Assembly (NCBI GenBank): GCA_943788935.1
Contig: CALSSE010000007.1
Span: 163,871 to 227,870, forward strand
Direction: 5' to 3'
DNA: 64,000 nucleotides
From: an uncultured bacterium
GTDB taxonomy: Bacteria > Myxococcota_A > Bradymonadia > UBA7976 > VGTA01
The position numbers and the translations under genes are program-made. The notes below the pieces were generated by a model. That model had not been told where the DNA came from. It searched no databases and worked only from the letters and a program-made list of their open reading frames with translations. Of the stretch, positions 24,803 through 33,763 are shown one piece after another (the stretch's first letter is position 1; each line of letters opens with the position of its first letter).

Positions 24803-27800
24803 TCGACCGAGCACAATTTCGTTTTTTCATCCCCTCCCTATCCGCTAGAGTACCTCACGTTGAGCAGAGCCCTATGAGAGCCATCGCTAATCTTTATTCT
24901 TCTTTCACCTTATCTCCAAGAGCGACGTTGCTCTCTATCACTTTAGCGATGTTCAGCTTCGCTTGTGCTGAGCGAGCGCCTGAGGTCAACACTGTTCAAG
25001 CAAACTATGTCGACAAGTCGATCTTTACCGGAGAGTGGTACTTTCAGCAGACAGTCACCGATGTGTCCCCCGAGGGCTCCCTCGGCTTCGCTGGTTATGA
25101 GGCCTCCCTGGAGAAGATCCGCTGGGAGCTCTCTGAAAACACCCTTTATGCTTTACAGAGCTACGATCCAGTCCCTGGTCTCAATGAGAGTGAGGCGCGA
25201 CCTGGCAGTGGAGAGTACGCTGATGGAGTGATCGCGGCCTACCCCATCATCTCTCACTTTGATATTCGACGTACTTATAACTCTTCTACCGGGGAGGCGA
25301 GTAATGTCTTGGAAGAGAACACTGCTGATCGTCCATGGAGTGAGCGAGAGTACATTCGCGTTGATTGGGGAGGGAATCGGATCAATGGACCGGCGGGCAT
25401 GTCTTTTATACTCAGTAATAGCGCGAGTCCTGATTTTATCCGAGATCATGAGAGAAATGATCCCGATCATTTAATCATTGATGAGGATCATATTCAGTTT
25501 ACTACTCAAGGTGACCTCAGGGATGGAGGACGCACATGCTTCTTTGTCTATGGAGTGAGCACTTGCGGTGATGCTGAAGTAAGAGTACGCACCTCGATGT
25601 ATAAAGTTAAGCCCGAAGATGAAGAGGGTTTTGAGCCGATCGTCTACCCTGACTTTCTTCAGCTCGCTAAACTGAAGACCTCTAATGAGCCTTGCCCTCA
25701 TCCTGAATATTCTACGGAATTCGTTGCCGAGTGCGACTATATTCGCACAACTTCTTTCGGTTTTGGAGAAGAGGGAGCCTCAGTAAGTTTCGCTTGTACT
25801 CCGGAGTTCAACGAAGCGATTAACGATGAGGTCGTTGGATACTCCGGCTACCTAAGAGATGACAGTTGTGGGATCTCTCAACTTCCGGTCGCCGCTCGCT
25901 TTGGTTATTTTAGGACCGAGCGTTTCGCCTATTCACGGCAACTTGGAGGCGCTCATGACAGCAGTCGGCTCTTCCTCGCTAACCATCACAATATTTGGCG
26001 AGATCGCGAACGGACACACCCTAAACCCATTATTTACTATACCAACCCAGGTTATCCTGATGACCTCGAAGAGATCACTTCACAGCTCAGTAATCAATGG
26101 GACACCCCCTTCATCACCGCGGTGAAGTTACGTACAGGTAAATCTGAGCAAGAGATCAGAGAGCAGCTCACTGCAGATGCTGAGTCGATTCAAGTTAAAC
26201 CTTGGATGTTCCTCTCTGGTGATCGTCTGCGCGCAGGCGCCATGTATCAAGTTCGGAGAAACTCATGCTCACCCGAGGGGATAGAAGATTATCTTAAGCG
26301 CTTCAGCGATGACCGAGTCAACTCTGCTCTATTAGAAGACAGCGTTGATGAAGCGACTGAAGGAGAGGGGCTCAAGAGAGGTAATCTCCTCAAAGTGTGC
26401 GCCGGGCTGAGATATACGAGTCGTGAGCTCGCTTTAGAGCCTTATTTTACTTGGCAACAGCTCGGTGATATCCGCTACAGCTTTGTGAATTGGGTGTTTG
26501 ACCCTCAACCCTCCGGTCCACTTGGTTATGGTCCCTCGGCGGTTGACCCAGAGACCGGACGGATCTTAAAGGGGAACGCTAATGTCTATGGAGCTGCTGT
26601 AGACACCTATGCGAGGAACGCTGCTGACATTGTCCGAGCGATGAATGATGATCTTAGCTTAGATGCCCTCCTCTCAGGAGATCATTACAGCTCTTGGTTA
26701 GAGAGCAGCTCGGGGGTAAACCTCTCGGAGCGGTCATCAGCCCTCACCGTTGGGGATTTAGAGACCGATGATCAGGTCACTCAGTTTGATGTTGAGCAAG
26801 CTTATGGAGCATACCATGACCCACAGGGGCGAGTCGACCTCGGCCAGCTACGCGCTCACTTAAGACGACGCCTCTCTCATCCGGTAGAGCATGACCCATT
26901 ACATAAGATGAGTAACCTTCCCCAAGAGGCAGAGGCCCGTCTAGAGATGGTAAAGCAGCATCCACGCGTACGGGAGATGGCGGAGAGCCATGATCGATTA
27001 GCTCTCTTGAAGCCCCTCCATGGTCTTCAGCCAGAGGATGAGCTCAGTCCTGAGGTGAGAGAAGCCGCTGTAAACACTCTCATCGATCCAAGAGAGAACA
27101 CCAAGAGAGATGAGCAGAGGACTAAATTCTTTGCCGATCAAAATATGCTGATGGCAGACTTTGTAGATGACTCAGTGATCGGCTTAGCCCTCGACCTTAA
27201 AGGTGTGGATGCCGACGAGGTATACCGTATCTTGAGAGAAGAGATCTATCGAGCGGTGATGCTTCATGAGATCGGTCACACTCTCGGGCTCACTCACAAT
27301 TTCTCGGCGAGTTTTGACTCTCTCAATTACCCAGATAAGTTTTGGGAGATTTACCAAGAGAATGAGACCGATGATGCTAGAAATAGAGCTCGAATCGATG
27401 AGTATAGATATACCTCTATTATGGACTATGGCAGTCGCTTTAATTCAGATATTCATGGTCTAGGTAAATATGATCACGCAGCGATTCACTTCGTTTATTC
27501 TGGAGAGATGCAAGTCGAAGAATATACGGCAGATGTACCTCCCTCAATCGATTATGAGGCGCTCGTTAACGGCTATGAGTCTGTTCCAGAGCTACTCGAT
27601 GGAGACCTGTCAAAACTCCAAAAACGTCGTCATCGACCTTTAGCCGAGCTCTATGAAGAGCGAGTCAAAGGCTTCTTGAATAATAGTCAAGTCGTCGCTG
27701 ATGATGTCCAAGGCGCCCTCGCAGGAGCGGGATATGACACTGATGCCGAGCCATTACCGATCGGTGAGCTCTACTATAATGATCGAAGTGTCCCCTACAA

Positions 27801-29034
27801 TTACTGTGCTGATTTTTATAATGGTAACTTAGACTGTAAGACCTGGGATGAAGGCGCCTCTCACATGGACGTCGTTCAAGGTGCGATTCAAAACTACTGG
27901 AATTATTATGTATTTAATAATTATCGCCAAGGTCGAAGTGAGCGCACATTCCTCAACGGATACTTTGGTCGTGAGGCTCGACTAGGGAACTATATCAGCT
28001 ATCCTTTTCGGTACTATTATTTCTATCAAAACTATGATCTTAACCTGCGCTTAGACCTCTATCGAGCAGCGGTTAGCAGCCTTAACTTTATCTCTCAAGT
28101 ACTCGGAGCGCCACAACCGGGTAAGCATTGCTATGATGAGCAGCAAGATCTCTACCGCCCCGCTTATGTATTCGATTCAGAGTTGAGACAAGAGGCCTGT
28201 GAGACTGCGGTCGAGATTCCCTTTGGCGTTGGCCGACCCTTTGAGCATGCCTTCAATGACGAATATTATTATCAGATCGATCGTATCGGCAGCTTCATGA
28301 GTAAAGAGAGCTTACTCTTCTACCTCACCGATACTTCGAGTCAGTTCTTTAGAATCAGTAATATTGGTGACACTCGCGCCTTCTCGATTGGATATTATCG
28401 CATATATCAAGAGGCTATGGTCGAGCTCATAAGAGATCTCGTGATCGCTTGGGTTGATGATGGCAAGCCAACTTATAACCTCGCTAGTGACACCACTGGA
28501 GACAGCTTCAATTATCTAGTAGATAATGAGCAATATATCCCTAGAGCGATCGCTGCAGCCAATCAACTTGGGCAGAGTGATGAGGAGAGAGCGGCTACCG
28601 CTAGAGTAGAGGCCCCTATCAGTTACAACATGGTCTGGACTGGGCTCCTCTTGAATACGATCTTTAATACATCTACCTATGATGGTAGACCAGACTTTGC
28701 GGACTATATAACGATCGCCGAGGCAGGGACCGGTGAGGATCGAGAGCTTGACCCAGAGCGGCCAGTGATCACCTTTACCCATCCTCATACAGGTGTGATT
28801 TATCGCGCTGCTCAAATGCTCGATGAATTATCTATCGGCTATGAAGTTCTCCGTCGCGCTCAACTCATGGTCACTGAAGAGTGGTTACCAGCACAAGCTG
28901 CGTTGGAGTCTGACCCTGAAGATCCTCAGGCTCAAGATCGTTTCTCCGAAGCTCAACGAAGGCTCGGACGATATCATGATCTGATTCAAGATTTGCGGAT
29001 GATCAGAGATTTAGTTGACTATTATAACGATTAA
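24799..29034 (+). CDS. Second giant metzincin lipoprotein (paralogue)
   Basis: This 1411-residue protein aligns with the preceding one from its N-terminus (EWYFQQTV against AWYARQTV, LEKIRWEL against LEKIEWEV, YDPVPGLN against YEPVPGLN) through to the active site. The zinc motif is HEIGHTLGLTH at residues 823-833 and the Met-turn is SIMDYG. The lipobox is probably FSFAC with Cys56, after an unusually long N-terminal lead. An internal ATG at codon 27 (24877) would give a more normal signal peptide. The annotated start overlaps the upstream stop as ATGA, which favours coupled translation. Both active sites are intact, so neither copy is decayed. Confidence 0.87.
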   Translation: MIDRAQFRFFIPSLSARVPHVEQSPMRAIANLYSSFTLSPRATLLSITLAMFSFACAERAPEVNTVQANYVDKSIFTGEWYFQQTVTDVSPEGSLGFAGYEASLEKIRWELSENTLYALQSYDPVPGLNESEARPGSGEYADGVIAAYPIISHFDIRRTYNSSTGEASNVLEENTADRPWSEREYIRVDWGGNRINGPAGMSFILSNSASPDFIRDHERNDPDHLIIDEDHIQFTTQGDLRDGGRTCFFVYGVSTCGDAEVRVRTSMYKVKPEDEEGFEPIVYPDFLQLAKLKTSNEPCPHPEYSTEFVAECDYIRTTSFGFGEEGASVSFACTPEFNEAINDEVVGYSGYLRDDSCGISQLPVAARFGYFRTERFAYSRQLGGAHDSSRLFLANHHNIWRDRERTHPKPIIYYTNPGYPDDLEEITSQLSNQWDTPFITAVKLRTGKSEQEIREQLTADAESIQVKPWMFLSGDRLRAGAMYQVRRNSCSPEGIEDYLKRFSDDRVNSALLEDSVDEATEGEGLKRGNLLKVCAGLRYTSRELALEPYFTWQQLGDIRYSFVNWVFDPQPSGPLGYGPSAVDPETGRILKGNANVYGAAVDTYARNAADIVRAMNDDLSLDALLSGDHYSSWLESSSGVNLSERSSALTVGDLETDDQVTQFDVEQAYGAYHDPQGRVDLGQLRAHLRRRLSHPVEHDPLHKMSNLPQEAEARLEMVKQHPRVREMAESHDRLALLKPLHGLQPEDELSPEVREAAVNTLIDPRENTKRDEQRTKFFADQNMLMADFVDDSVIGLALDLKGVDADEVYRILREEIYRAVMLHEIGHTLGLTHNFSASFDSLNYPDKFWEIYQENETDDARNRARIDEYRYTSIMDYGSRFNSDIHGLGKYDHAAIHFVYSGEMQVEEYTADVPPSIDYEALVNGYESVPELLDGDLSKLQKRRHRPLAELYEERVKGFLNNSQVVADDVQGALAGAGYDTDAEPLPIGELYYNDRSVPYNYCADFYNGNLDCKTWDEGASHMDVVQGAIQNYWNYYVFNNYRQGRSERTFLNGYFGREARLGNYISYPFRYYYFYQNYDLNLRLDLYRAAVSSLNFISQVLGAPQPGKHCYDEQQDLYRPAYVFDSELRQEACETAVEIPFGVGRPFEHAFNDEYYYQIDRIGSFMSKESLLFYLTDTSSQFFRISNIGDTRAFSIGYYRIYQEAMVELIRDLVIAWVDDGKPTYNLASDTTGDSFNYLVDNEQYIPRAIAAANQLGQSDEERAATARVEAPISYNMVWTGLLLNTIFNTSTYDGRPDFADYITIAEAGTGEDRELDPERPVITFTHPHTGVIYRAAQMLDELSIGYEVLRRAQLMVTEEWLPAQAALESDPEDPQAQDRFSEAQRRLGRYHDLIQDLRMIRDLVDYYND

Positions 29035-29143
29035 AGCGTTTTCAATATATAGTCTATCTCAATCCTCAACCTTGTCTTGAGTCATCCACCTTGATCGGTG
29101 TGTGACACAGCCATTTCGTGCTCAACCTCAGAGGTCTCTCCGC

Positions 29144-30817
29144 TTGCTATCCCACCTCAGAATTCAAAATTTTGCGATTATAGAGGAAGAGGAGATCGAA
29201 TTTGAGCCGGGCTTTACCGCGCTCACCGGTGAGACAGGGGCGGGGAAGTCAATCATCCTCGACGCTATGAATTTAGTCTTAGGAGGACGGGCGAGTGTGG
29301 ATATGGTGAGAAGAGGTGAGCTCAGAGCCGAGATCATCGCCTCTTTTCAGCTCGCTGAGGAGGAGGAGGAGATGCTAAACGCTAAGCTCATCGAGCGAGG
29401 CCTACCCCTCTGTCAAGCATCTGAGCTTAAGATCAAGAGAGTAGTGAGTATCAACGGCAGAAATGTTGCCCAAGTGAACGCGGCGCGGGTCTCAATGGCC
29501 ACCCTGCGTTTAATCACCGAGGGTCTAATAGAGGTGGTTCGTCAGCATGAGAGTTATACCCTCCTCGACCCTGAAGAGCATCTTAATCTCCTCGACTCAT
29601 TCGGTGAGCATAAGAGTGAAGTCATCGCGCTAAGTACCGAAGTTGAGTGCTGGCGGGCGCTTGAGCTTGAGCAGCGAAAGCTAAGGAGTACTCAAGAGGA
29701 GCGACAAAACAAGATTAAGACATTACAGAGTCGTATTGATCATATTGAAAGAGTGGGGCCTGAGCCTAATGAAGATGATCAGGTTGAGAGAGACCTACGT
29801 CTGCTACATGCCGCTGAACAGCTCCGCTCATGGGTCGATGAGGGTGTCCACTCTCTATATGATGACCAGAGCGCAGTGCTTAGTCGTCTAGATCGCTTAA
29901 GCGCTGGTCTTGAGCCTCTCGTTCATGTCGATGATAAACTAGAGGGATTTTATGAGGCACTACAGCGCGCCCACATGGAGCTAGACGAACTCACCCATGA
30001 TCTCCGGCGCTTTAGAGGGGATATTCCTCATGATCATAGCACTCTCGTTGAACTAGAGACGAGGCGAGCTCAACTCGAACAGCTTAAAGATGAGTATGGG
30101 CTCAGTTTAGAGGATATCCTCGACCAAACAGAACAACTGAAGAGTGAACGTGATGCGCTTGAGAATTTGAATCTCAGAGTTCAAGCCGCCGAAGTCGAGG
30201 CACGTGCTGCGTTAGCGGCTGCAGAACTCAGAGCTAAAGCCTTATCAACACTTCGCCGAGGACTCGGCGCTCGATTAGCTGAGGAGATTGAGTTAGAATT
30301 ACAGCATCTAGGGATGGCCCAGTGTCGGTTTCAGGTTCAATTCTCGGAGGGGAAGCTCAACGAGAGAGGCATCGACAGAGTTGAGTTTCTCATCTCACCT
30401 AACCCTGGAGAGGGTTTTAAACCCCTCGCTCGCATCGCTTCTGGTGGAGAACTCTCTCGTCTAACCCTCGCCTTAAAGGTAGTCTTAATGCATAGCGACC
30501 GTACCCCTACTTATATCTTTGATGAAGTTGATAGCGGGATTGGGGGAGCTGTGGCGGAGGGGGTAGGGATTAAGCTAAAGAGGATCTCCCATAGTCGGCA
30601 GGTGATCTGTATTACTCACTTACCACAGGTCGCTTGTAACGCTCATCGCCACCTGAAAATCGCTAAAGTGCTCCTCTCTGATCGTACCTTTAGCTCTATT
30701 AAGTCGCTCACTGATAGGCAGCGTGTTAGGGAGGTCGCACGTATGCTGGGGGGCCAAGACCTCACTGAGACAACCCTCGCTCATGCCCAAGAGATGGTGG
30801 CGCGAGGTAAACTATGA
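29144..30817 (+). CDS. recN: DNA repair protein RecN
   Basis: RecN is an SMC-like ATPase for repair of double-strand breaks. It shows Walker A GETGAGKS near the N-terminus, a long coiled coil (~residues 150-370), the signature region ASGGELSRLTLALK and Walker B TYIFDEVDSGIGG. The frame is open from a GTG at 29102, but I prefer the TTG at 29144. It follows AGAGG and makes the protein begin LSHLRIQNFAII, the usual RecN start, with 557 residues, the usual length. The next gene overlaps its stop by ATGA. No SOS-like box is recognisable upstream. Confidence 0.93.
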   Translation: MLSHLRIQNFAIIEEEEIEFEPGFTALTGETGAGKSIILDAMNLVLGGRASVDMVRRGELRAEIIASFQLAEEEEEMLNAKLIERGLPLCQASELKIKRVVSINGRNVAQVNAARVSMATLRLITEGLIEVVRQHESYTLLDPEEHLNLLDSFGEHKSEVIALSTEVECWRALELEQRKLRSTQEERQNKIKTLQSRIDHIERVGPEPNEDDQVERDLRLLHAAEQLRSWVDEGVHSLYDDQSAVLSRLDRLSAGLEPLVHVDDKLEGFYEALQRAHMELDELTHDLRRFRGDIPHDHSTLVELETRRAQLEQLKDEYGLSLEDILDQTEQLKSERDALENLNLRVQAAEVEARAALAAAELRAKALSTLRRGLGARLAEEIELELQHLGMAQCRFQVQFSEGKLNERGIDRVEFLISPNPGEGFKPLARIASGGELSRLTLALKVVLMHSDRTPTYIFDEVDSGIGGAVAEGVGIKLKRISHSRQVICITHLPQVACNAHRHLKIAKVLLSDRTFSSIKSLTDRQRVREVARMLGGQDLTETTLAHAQEMVARGKL

Positions 30818-31464
30818 ATCAACGGTGGATGACTGATCAATTTCGAACATGGGCCGCTTTGGAGGATGGTGGACAAGAGTTCTCAGGTGAAGATTCGCCG
30901 AAAGTCACCTTAGAGTATCACGGTGGTGACAAGATTCACCTCTCACTGAGCGCGCCTTGGCTACAGAACCCATCACCTTCTTCTCCGAGCGGGAGACTGT
31001 GGGGTCTCTGGGAGCATGAGGTCGTCGAGGTGTTTATCAGTGGGCCAGAGGAGTCTTATCTCGAGCTGGAGTTTGGTCCTTTTGGACATTATCTCGCTCT
31101 AGGTTTTAGAGGACGAAGACAACTCGTTACCGAAGATTACCAGATCAACGCGCTCTCTTTTTGGAGAGACCGAAAAGGAGCGCGATCTCCTCAAGGTGAA
31201 CAGGAGAGACCGAATCGCGGTCAACGACTCTTTTGGGGAGCGCATTGTGAACTGAACTTATCGACTCTCCCTCCTCCATATCGAGCTCAGCCAAGCGGAT
31301 GGGGAGTCAACGCGTTCTGGTGCTTTGACTCCATAAAGACTGAGAGCGCTCGGTTTTATTGTTGCGCTTCACCGCTGCCCGGATCGAGCCCTAACTTTCA
31401 TCAGCCCCAGTATTTTCCAAAGTGGTCGCCAGAGGGACTTAGTGATACTTTATATCAATCATGA
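30814..31464 (+). CDS. UPF0462 (C4orf33-like) family protein
   Basis: This 216-residue protein resembles the UPF0462 family, named for human C4orf33, a carbohydrate-binding-module-like beta-sandwich. Matching stretches are LWGLWEHEVVEVFISG, YLELEFGPFGHYLALGFRGRR and, near the end, NAFWCFDSIKT with PNFHQPQYFPKW. There is no signal peptide. It overlaps recN by ATGA, so the two are translationally coupled. No function is established for the family. The neighbour does not explain it, because RecN repair is not linked to sugar binding. Confidence 0.7.
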   Translation: MNQRWMTDQFRTWAALEDGGQEFSGEDSPKVTLEYHGGDKIHLSLSAPWLQNPSPSSPSGRLWGLWEHEVVEVFISGPEESYLELEFGPFGHYLALGFRGRRQLVTEDYQINALSFWRDRKGARSPQGEQERPNRGQRLFWGAHCELNLSTLPPPYRAQPSGWGVNAFWCFDSIKTESARFYCCASPLPGSSPNFHQPQYFPKWSPEGLSDTLYQS

Positions 31465-31498
31465 TGAGGAACGTTAATCATGAAGAGAAAGCGTTAAG

Positions 31499-33214
31499 AT
31501 GATCGATGAAATAAATAAAACTCAGCCAACGAGCGCCCGATCATTATCACGTGTGTTTATCACTTTAACTTTGGCGCTAATCGTCTGTTTCGGGGCTTTG
31601 CTCTTCTTGACTCGTCTAAGCGCTGAACGAATCCCTGTATTTGATGAGTCAGACACCTTCATCTCTCTTAGCGAAGTTAAAGACTCGGTTATCCCTTCAG
31701 TCTTCAGCTGGCTTTATAGCAAACAACTTGAGGAGCGTTCGATACGCCTTGATATAGCCTTAGTTAATCATCTGAAAGAGTCTAGACTTAGGCTACTAAG
31801 AGGCATTCATGACGCACCGCTCTCTCGCTCCCCATTAACGTTAATCCATGAAGACCGAGAGCTGATGACCCTTCAAGCTCAGACCTTACAAGTTCGGCAA
31901 TGGCTTGACTCCGGTCAGTTCATGATCGAGGCTCGCAAAGGAGCTGAGGTAGAGTTACTGTGGAGCGAGCAGCTACTCGTAGCCCTTACCCAGTGGGTTA
32001 AGCCATTAGAGGCTCTATCGACTGCCGATCAGCTCAAAGCGGTGGGTGGAGAGTCCGCTCGATCGATTATCTTGATGGCAGAGGCGGCTCATCAAAAAAC
32101 ATCTCTTCCCCTTGAGCCGAGAGTCAGGTCAATCCTTGATCAATATCACCTCGCATGGTATCGCCATTGGGCAGAAGAAGCGCTCCGCGAGCTCTCTGAA
32201 CCGCCCTCCAATATCTTAAATGAGGGGCCAAGAGAGAGGATTATCTTTGAGCGTCTTAAAATCTTAAAAGGCCTCTATCAGAGTCTACAGAAACTCTCTG
32301 AATCACTCGCAAACTTTGTCTACTTTAAAGTCTTACGCGCTAATGAAATGCACTGGAATGACCTGTGGCGTTTGATGACTCAAGAGATTAAAGAGGCCAG
32401 TGATGAAGAGAGACGTCTTAAAACGCTCTTTCATTTTGGGGATCGTTTCGCGGTGTTAAATCAGCTTCGAGGAGCGCTCGATGAGAAGAGTGAAGATCCA
32501 TCGTTACTCCCTAAAAGGGTTATCGAGGCATGGCGTAAACAATTCACCTCAGTGAGTGATATTACCTTCGCCATCACCCTACAGCAGATGGGGTTAAAGC
32601 AGAGCTCACCCCGGGAGGATTTAGAGAAAGTGTGGTTTATACCACTCTTGGAAGAGAGACGAGTTCGAGGCATTGAAGCGGAGCTTAGAGGCTTGGTTTT
32701 GAGAGATCTCTTAAAACAATATTTAGGGGTCAACGCGCTGACTAAAAGTCAGCGCTTAAGGATTCGAGATCAGGTAAAGTCGCTGCGAGAACTCGGTGGA
32801 GATGATCAAAGTTGGACCCAACGACTCCATGAAGTGATAGGGCTTCTAGAGCCATCATGGCGATCTCTACGGGGGAGTATTGACTGTCGGGAAGAAGAGC
32901 TTGATATCGGTGATTCTTGGCGAGACTTAGGCGCCCTCGATCGCTTATCACCTTCTCTTTATTTAGTATCCAAGACGGATCGAGCGCTCCTCAGTCGACG
33001 AGTTGGTCGAATCTATTGGAGCGCAGAACGTCATCAAATATTAAAAGTCAGAGTCTATGATGAGGATAAAATAACCGATCCTGACTTACTCTTTATTGCG
33101 CCGATGCCTACTGTTTTACAGATGATCCTCGCTCAACCTGTCAAAGCTCATGGCTGTGAATATAAAGTAGAGCTTTTAAATACTGAATCTCTAGCGACTT
33201 GGTTACGAGATTAA
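31499..33214 (+). CDS. Membrane-anchored protein of unknown function
   Basis: This 571-residue protein has one N-terminal membrane segment (residues ~20-41, FITLTLALIVCFGALLFL) and a long, mostly helical extracytoplasmic part with many Leu/Arg/Glu-rich stretches. There is no lipobox and no motif I recognise. It sits in a close series after recN and the UPF0462 gene and 15 bases before the SixA-like gene, so it is probably in the same operon. The start ATG has only a weak ribosome site. Confidence 0.75.
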   Translation: MIDEINKTQPTSARSLSRVFITLTLALIVCFGALLFLTRLSAERIPVFDESDTFISLSEVKDSVIPSVFSWLYSKQLEERSIRLDIALVNHLKESRLRLLRGIHDAPLSRSPLTLIHEDRELMTLQAQTLQVRQWLDSGQFMIEARKGAEVELLWSEQLLVALTQWVKPLEALSTADQLKAVGGESARSIILMAEAAHQKTSLPLEPRVRSILDQYHLAWYRHWAEEALRELSEPPSNILNEGPRERIIFERLKILKGLYQSLQKLSESLANFVYFKVLRANEMHWNDLWRLMTQEIKEASDEERRLKTLFHFGDRFAVLNQLRGALDEKSEDPSLLPKRVIEAWRKQFTSVSDITFAITLQQMGLKQSSPREDLEKVWFIPLLEERRVRGIEAELRGLVLRDLLKQYLGVNALTKSQRLRIRDQVKSLRELGGDDQSWTQRLHEVIGLLEPSWRSLRGSIDCREEELDIGDSWRDLGALDRLSPSLYLVSKTDRALLSRRVGRIYWSAERHQILKVRVYDEDKITDPDLLFIAPMPTVLQMILAQPVKAHGCEYKVELLNTESLATWLRD

Positions 33215-33229
33215 AGAGTGGAGAGAGAT

Positions 33230-33763
33230 ATGATCTGTGAACTCTTAATTCTGCGCCATGGAGAGGCGAACCTTGAGGGGACCACTGATCATGAGCGGTC
33301 ACTAACACAAAAAGGTATCGCGCAGGCGAAAATGGCTGGACAACGTCTCCGTGAATGGCTCACAGCTCTCGACACGTCTAGCTCAAACAGAGAGGTGCTC
33401 ATTATTGTGAGTGACGCCCACAGAACCCAAGAAACATGGGCTCAGGTGCGTGACTGTCTCGATGATGATGAGGTCCGAGGGTGGACGGTACGACACACTA
33501 GAGAGCTCTATTTAGCCTCTGTTGATTATCTGTACAGCCTAACGCTTGATGTCTTTATGGAGCCATATTCTGCTCAGTCTTTCTCTCCTCCTCTTTCTAA
33601 TGAGGTCTCTAACTCAGCGCGAGTTTTAGTGCTCATCGGTCATAATCCGGGCTTATCAGATCTCATTCATTCCCTGAGCGGTGAGTGGCTCAGTCTTCAA
33701 ACGGGAGAATACCAACGTCTTCAGGCTCTCGATTCTTCTCTGACGACGTGGTCACGATGTTAA
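33230..33763 (+). CDS. SixA-type histidine phosphatase
   Basis: This 177-residue protein is a histidine phosphatase (phosphoglycerate mutase fold). The catalytic motif is LILRHGEAN at the N-terminus, with DAHRTQET and LIGHNPGLSDLIHSL supplying the further Arg and His. Its length and the order of these motifs fit SixA, which dephosphorylates phosphohistidine. I place the start at ATG 33230, behind GGAGAG, because it puts RHGE at the family's usual distance from the N-terminus; a GTG lies four codons upstream. It overlaps the next gene. Confidence 0.85.
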   Translation: MICELLILRHGEANLEGTTDHERSLTQKGIAQAKMAGQRLREWLTALDTSSSNREVLIIVSDAHRTQETWAQVRDCLDDDEVRGWTVRHTRELYLASVDYLYSLTLDVFMEPYSAQSFSPPLSNEVSNSARVLVLIGHNPGLSDLIHSLSGEWLSLQTGEYQRLQALDSSLTTWSRC

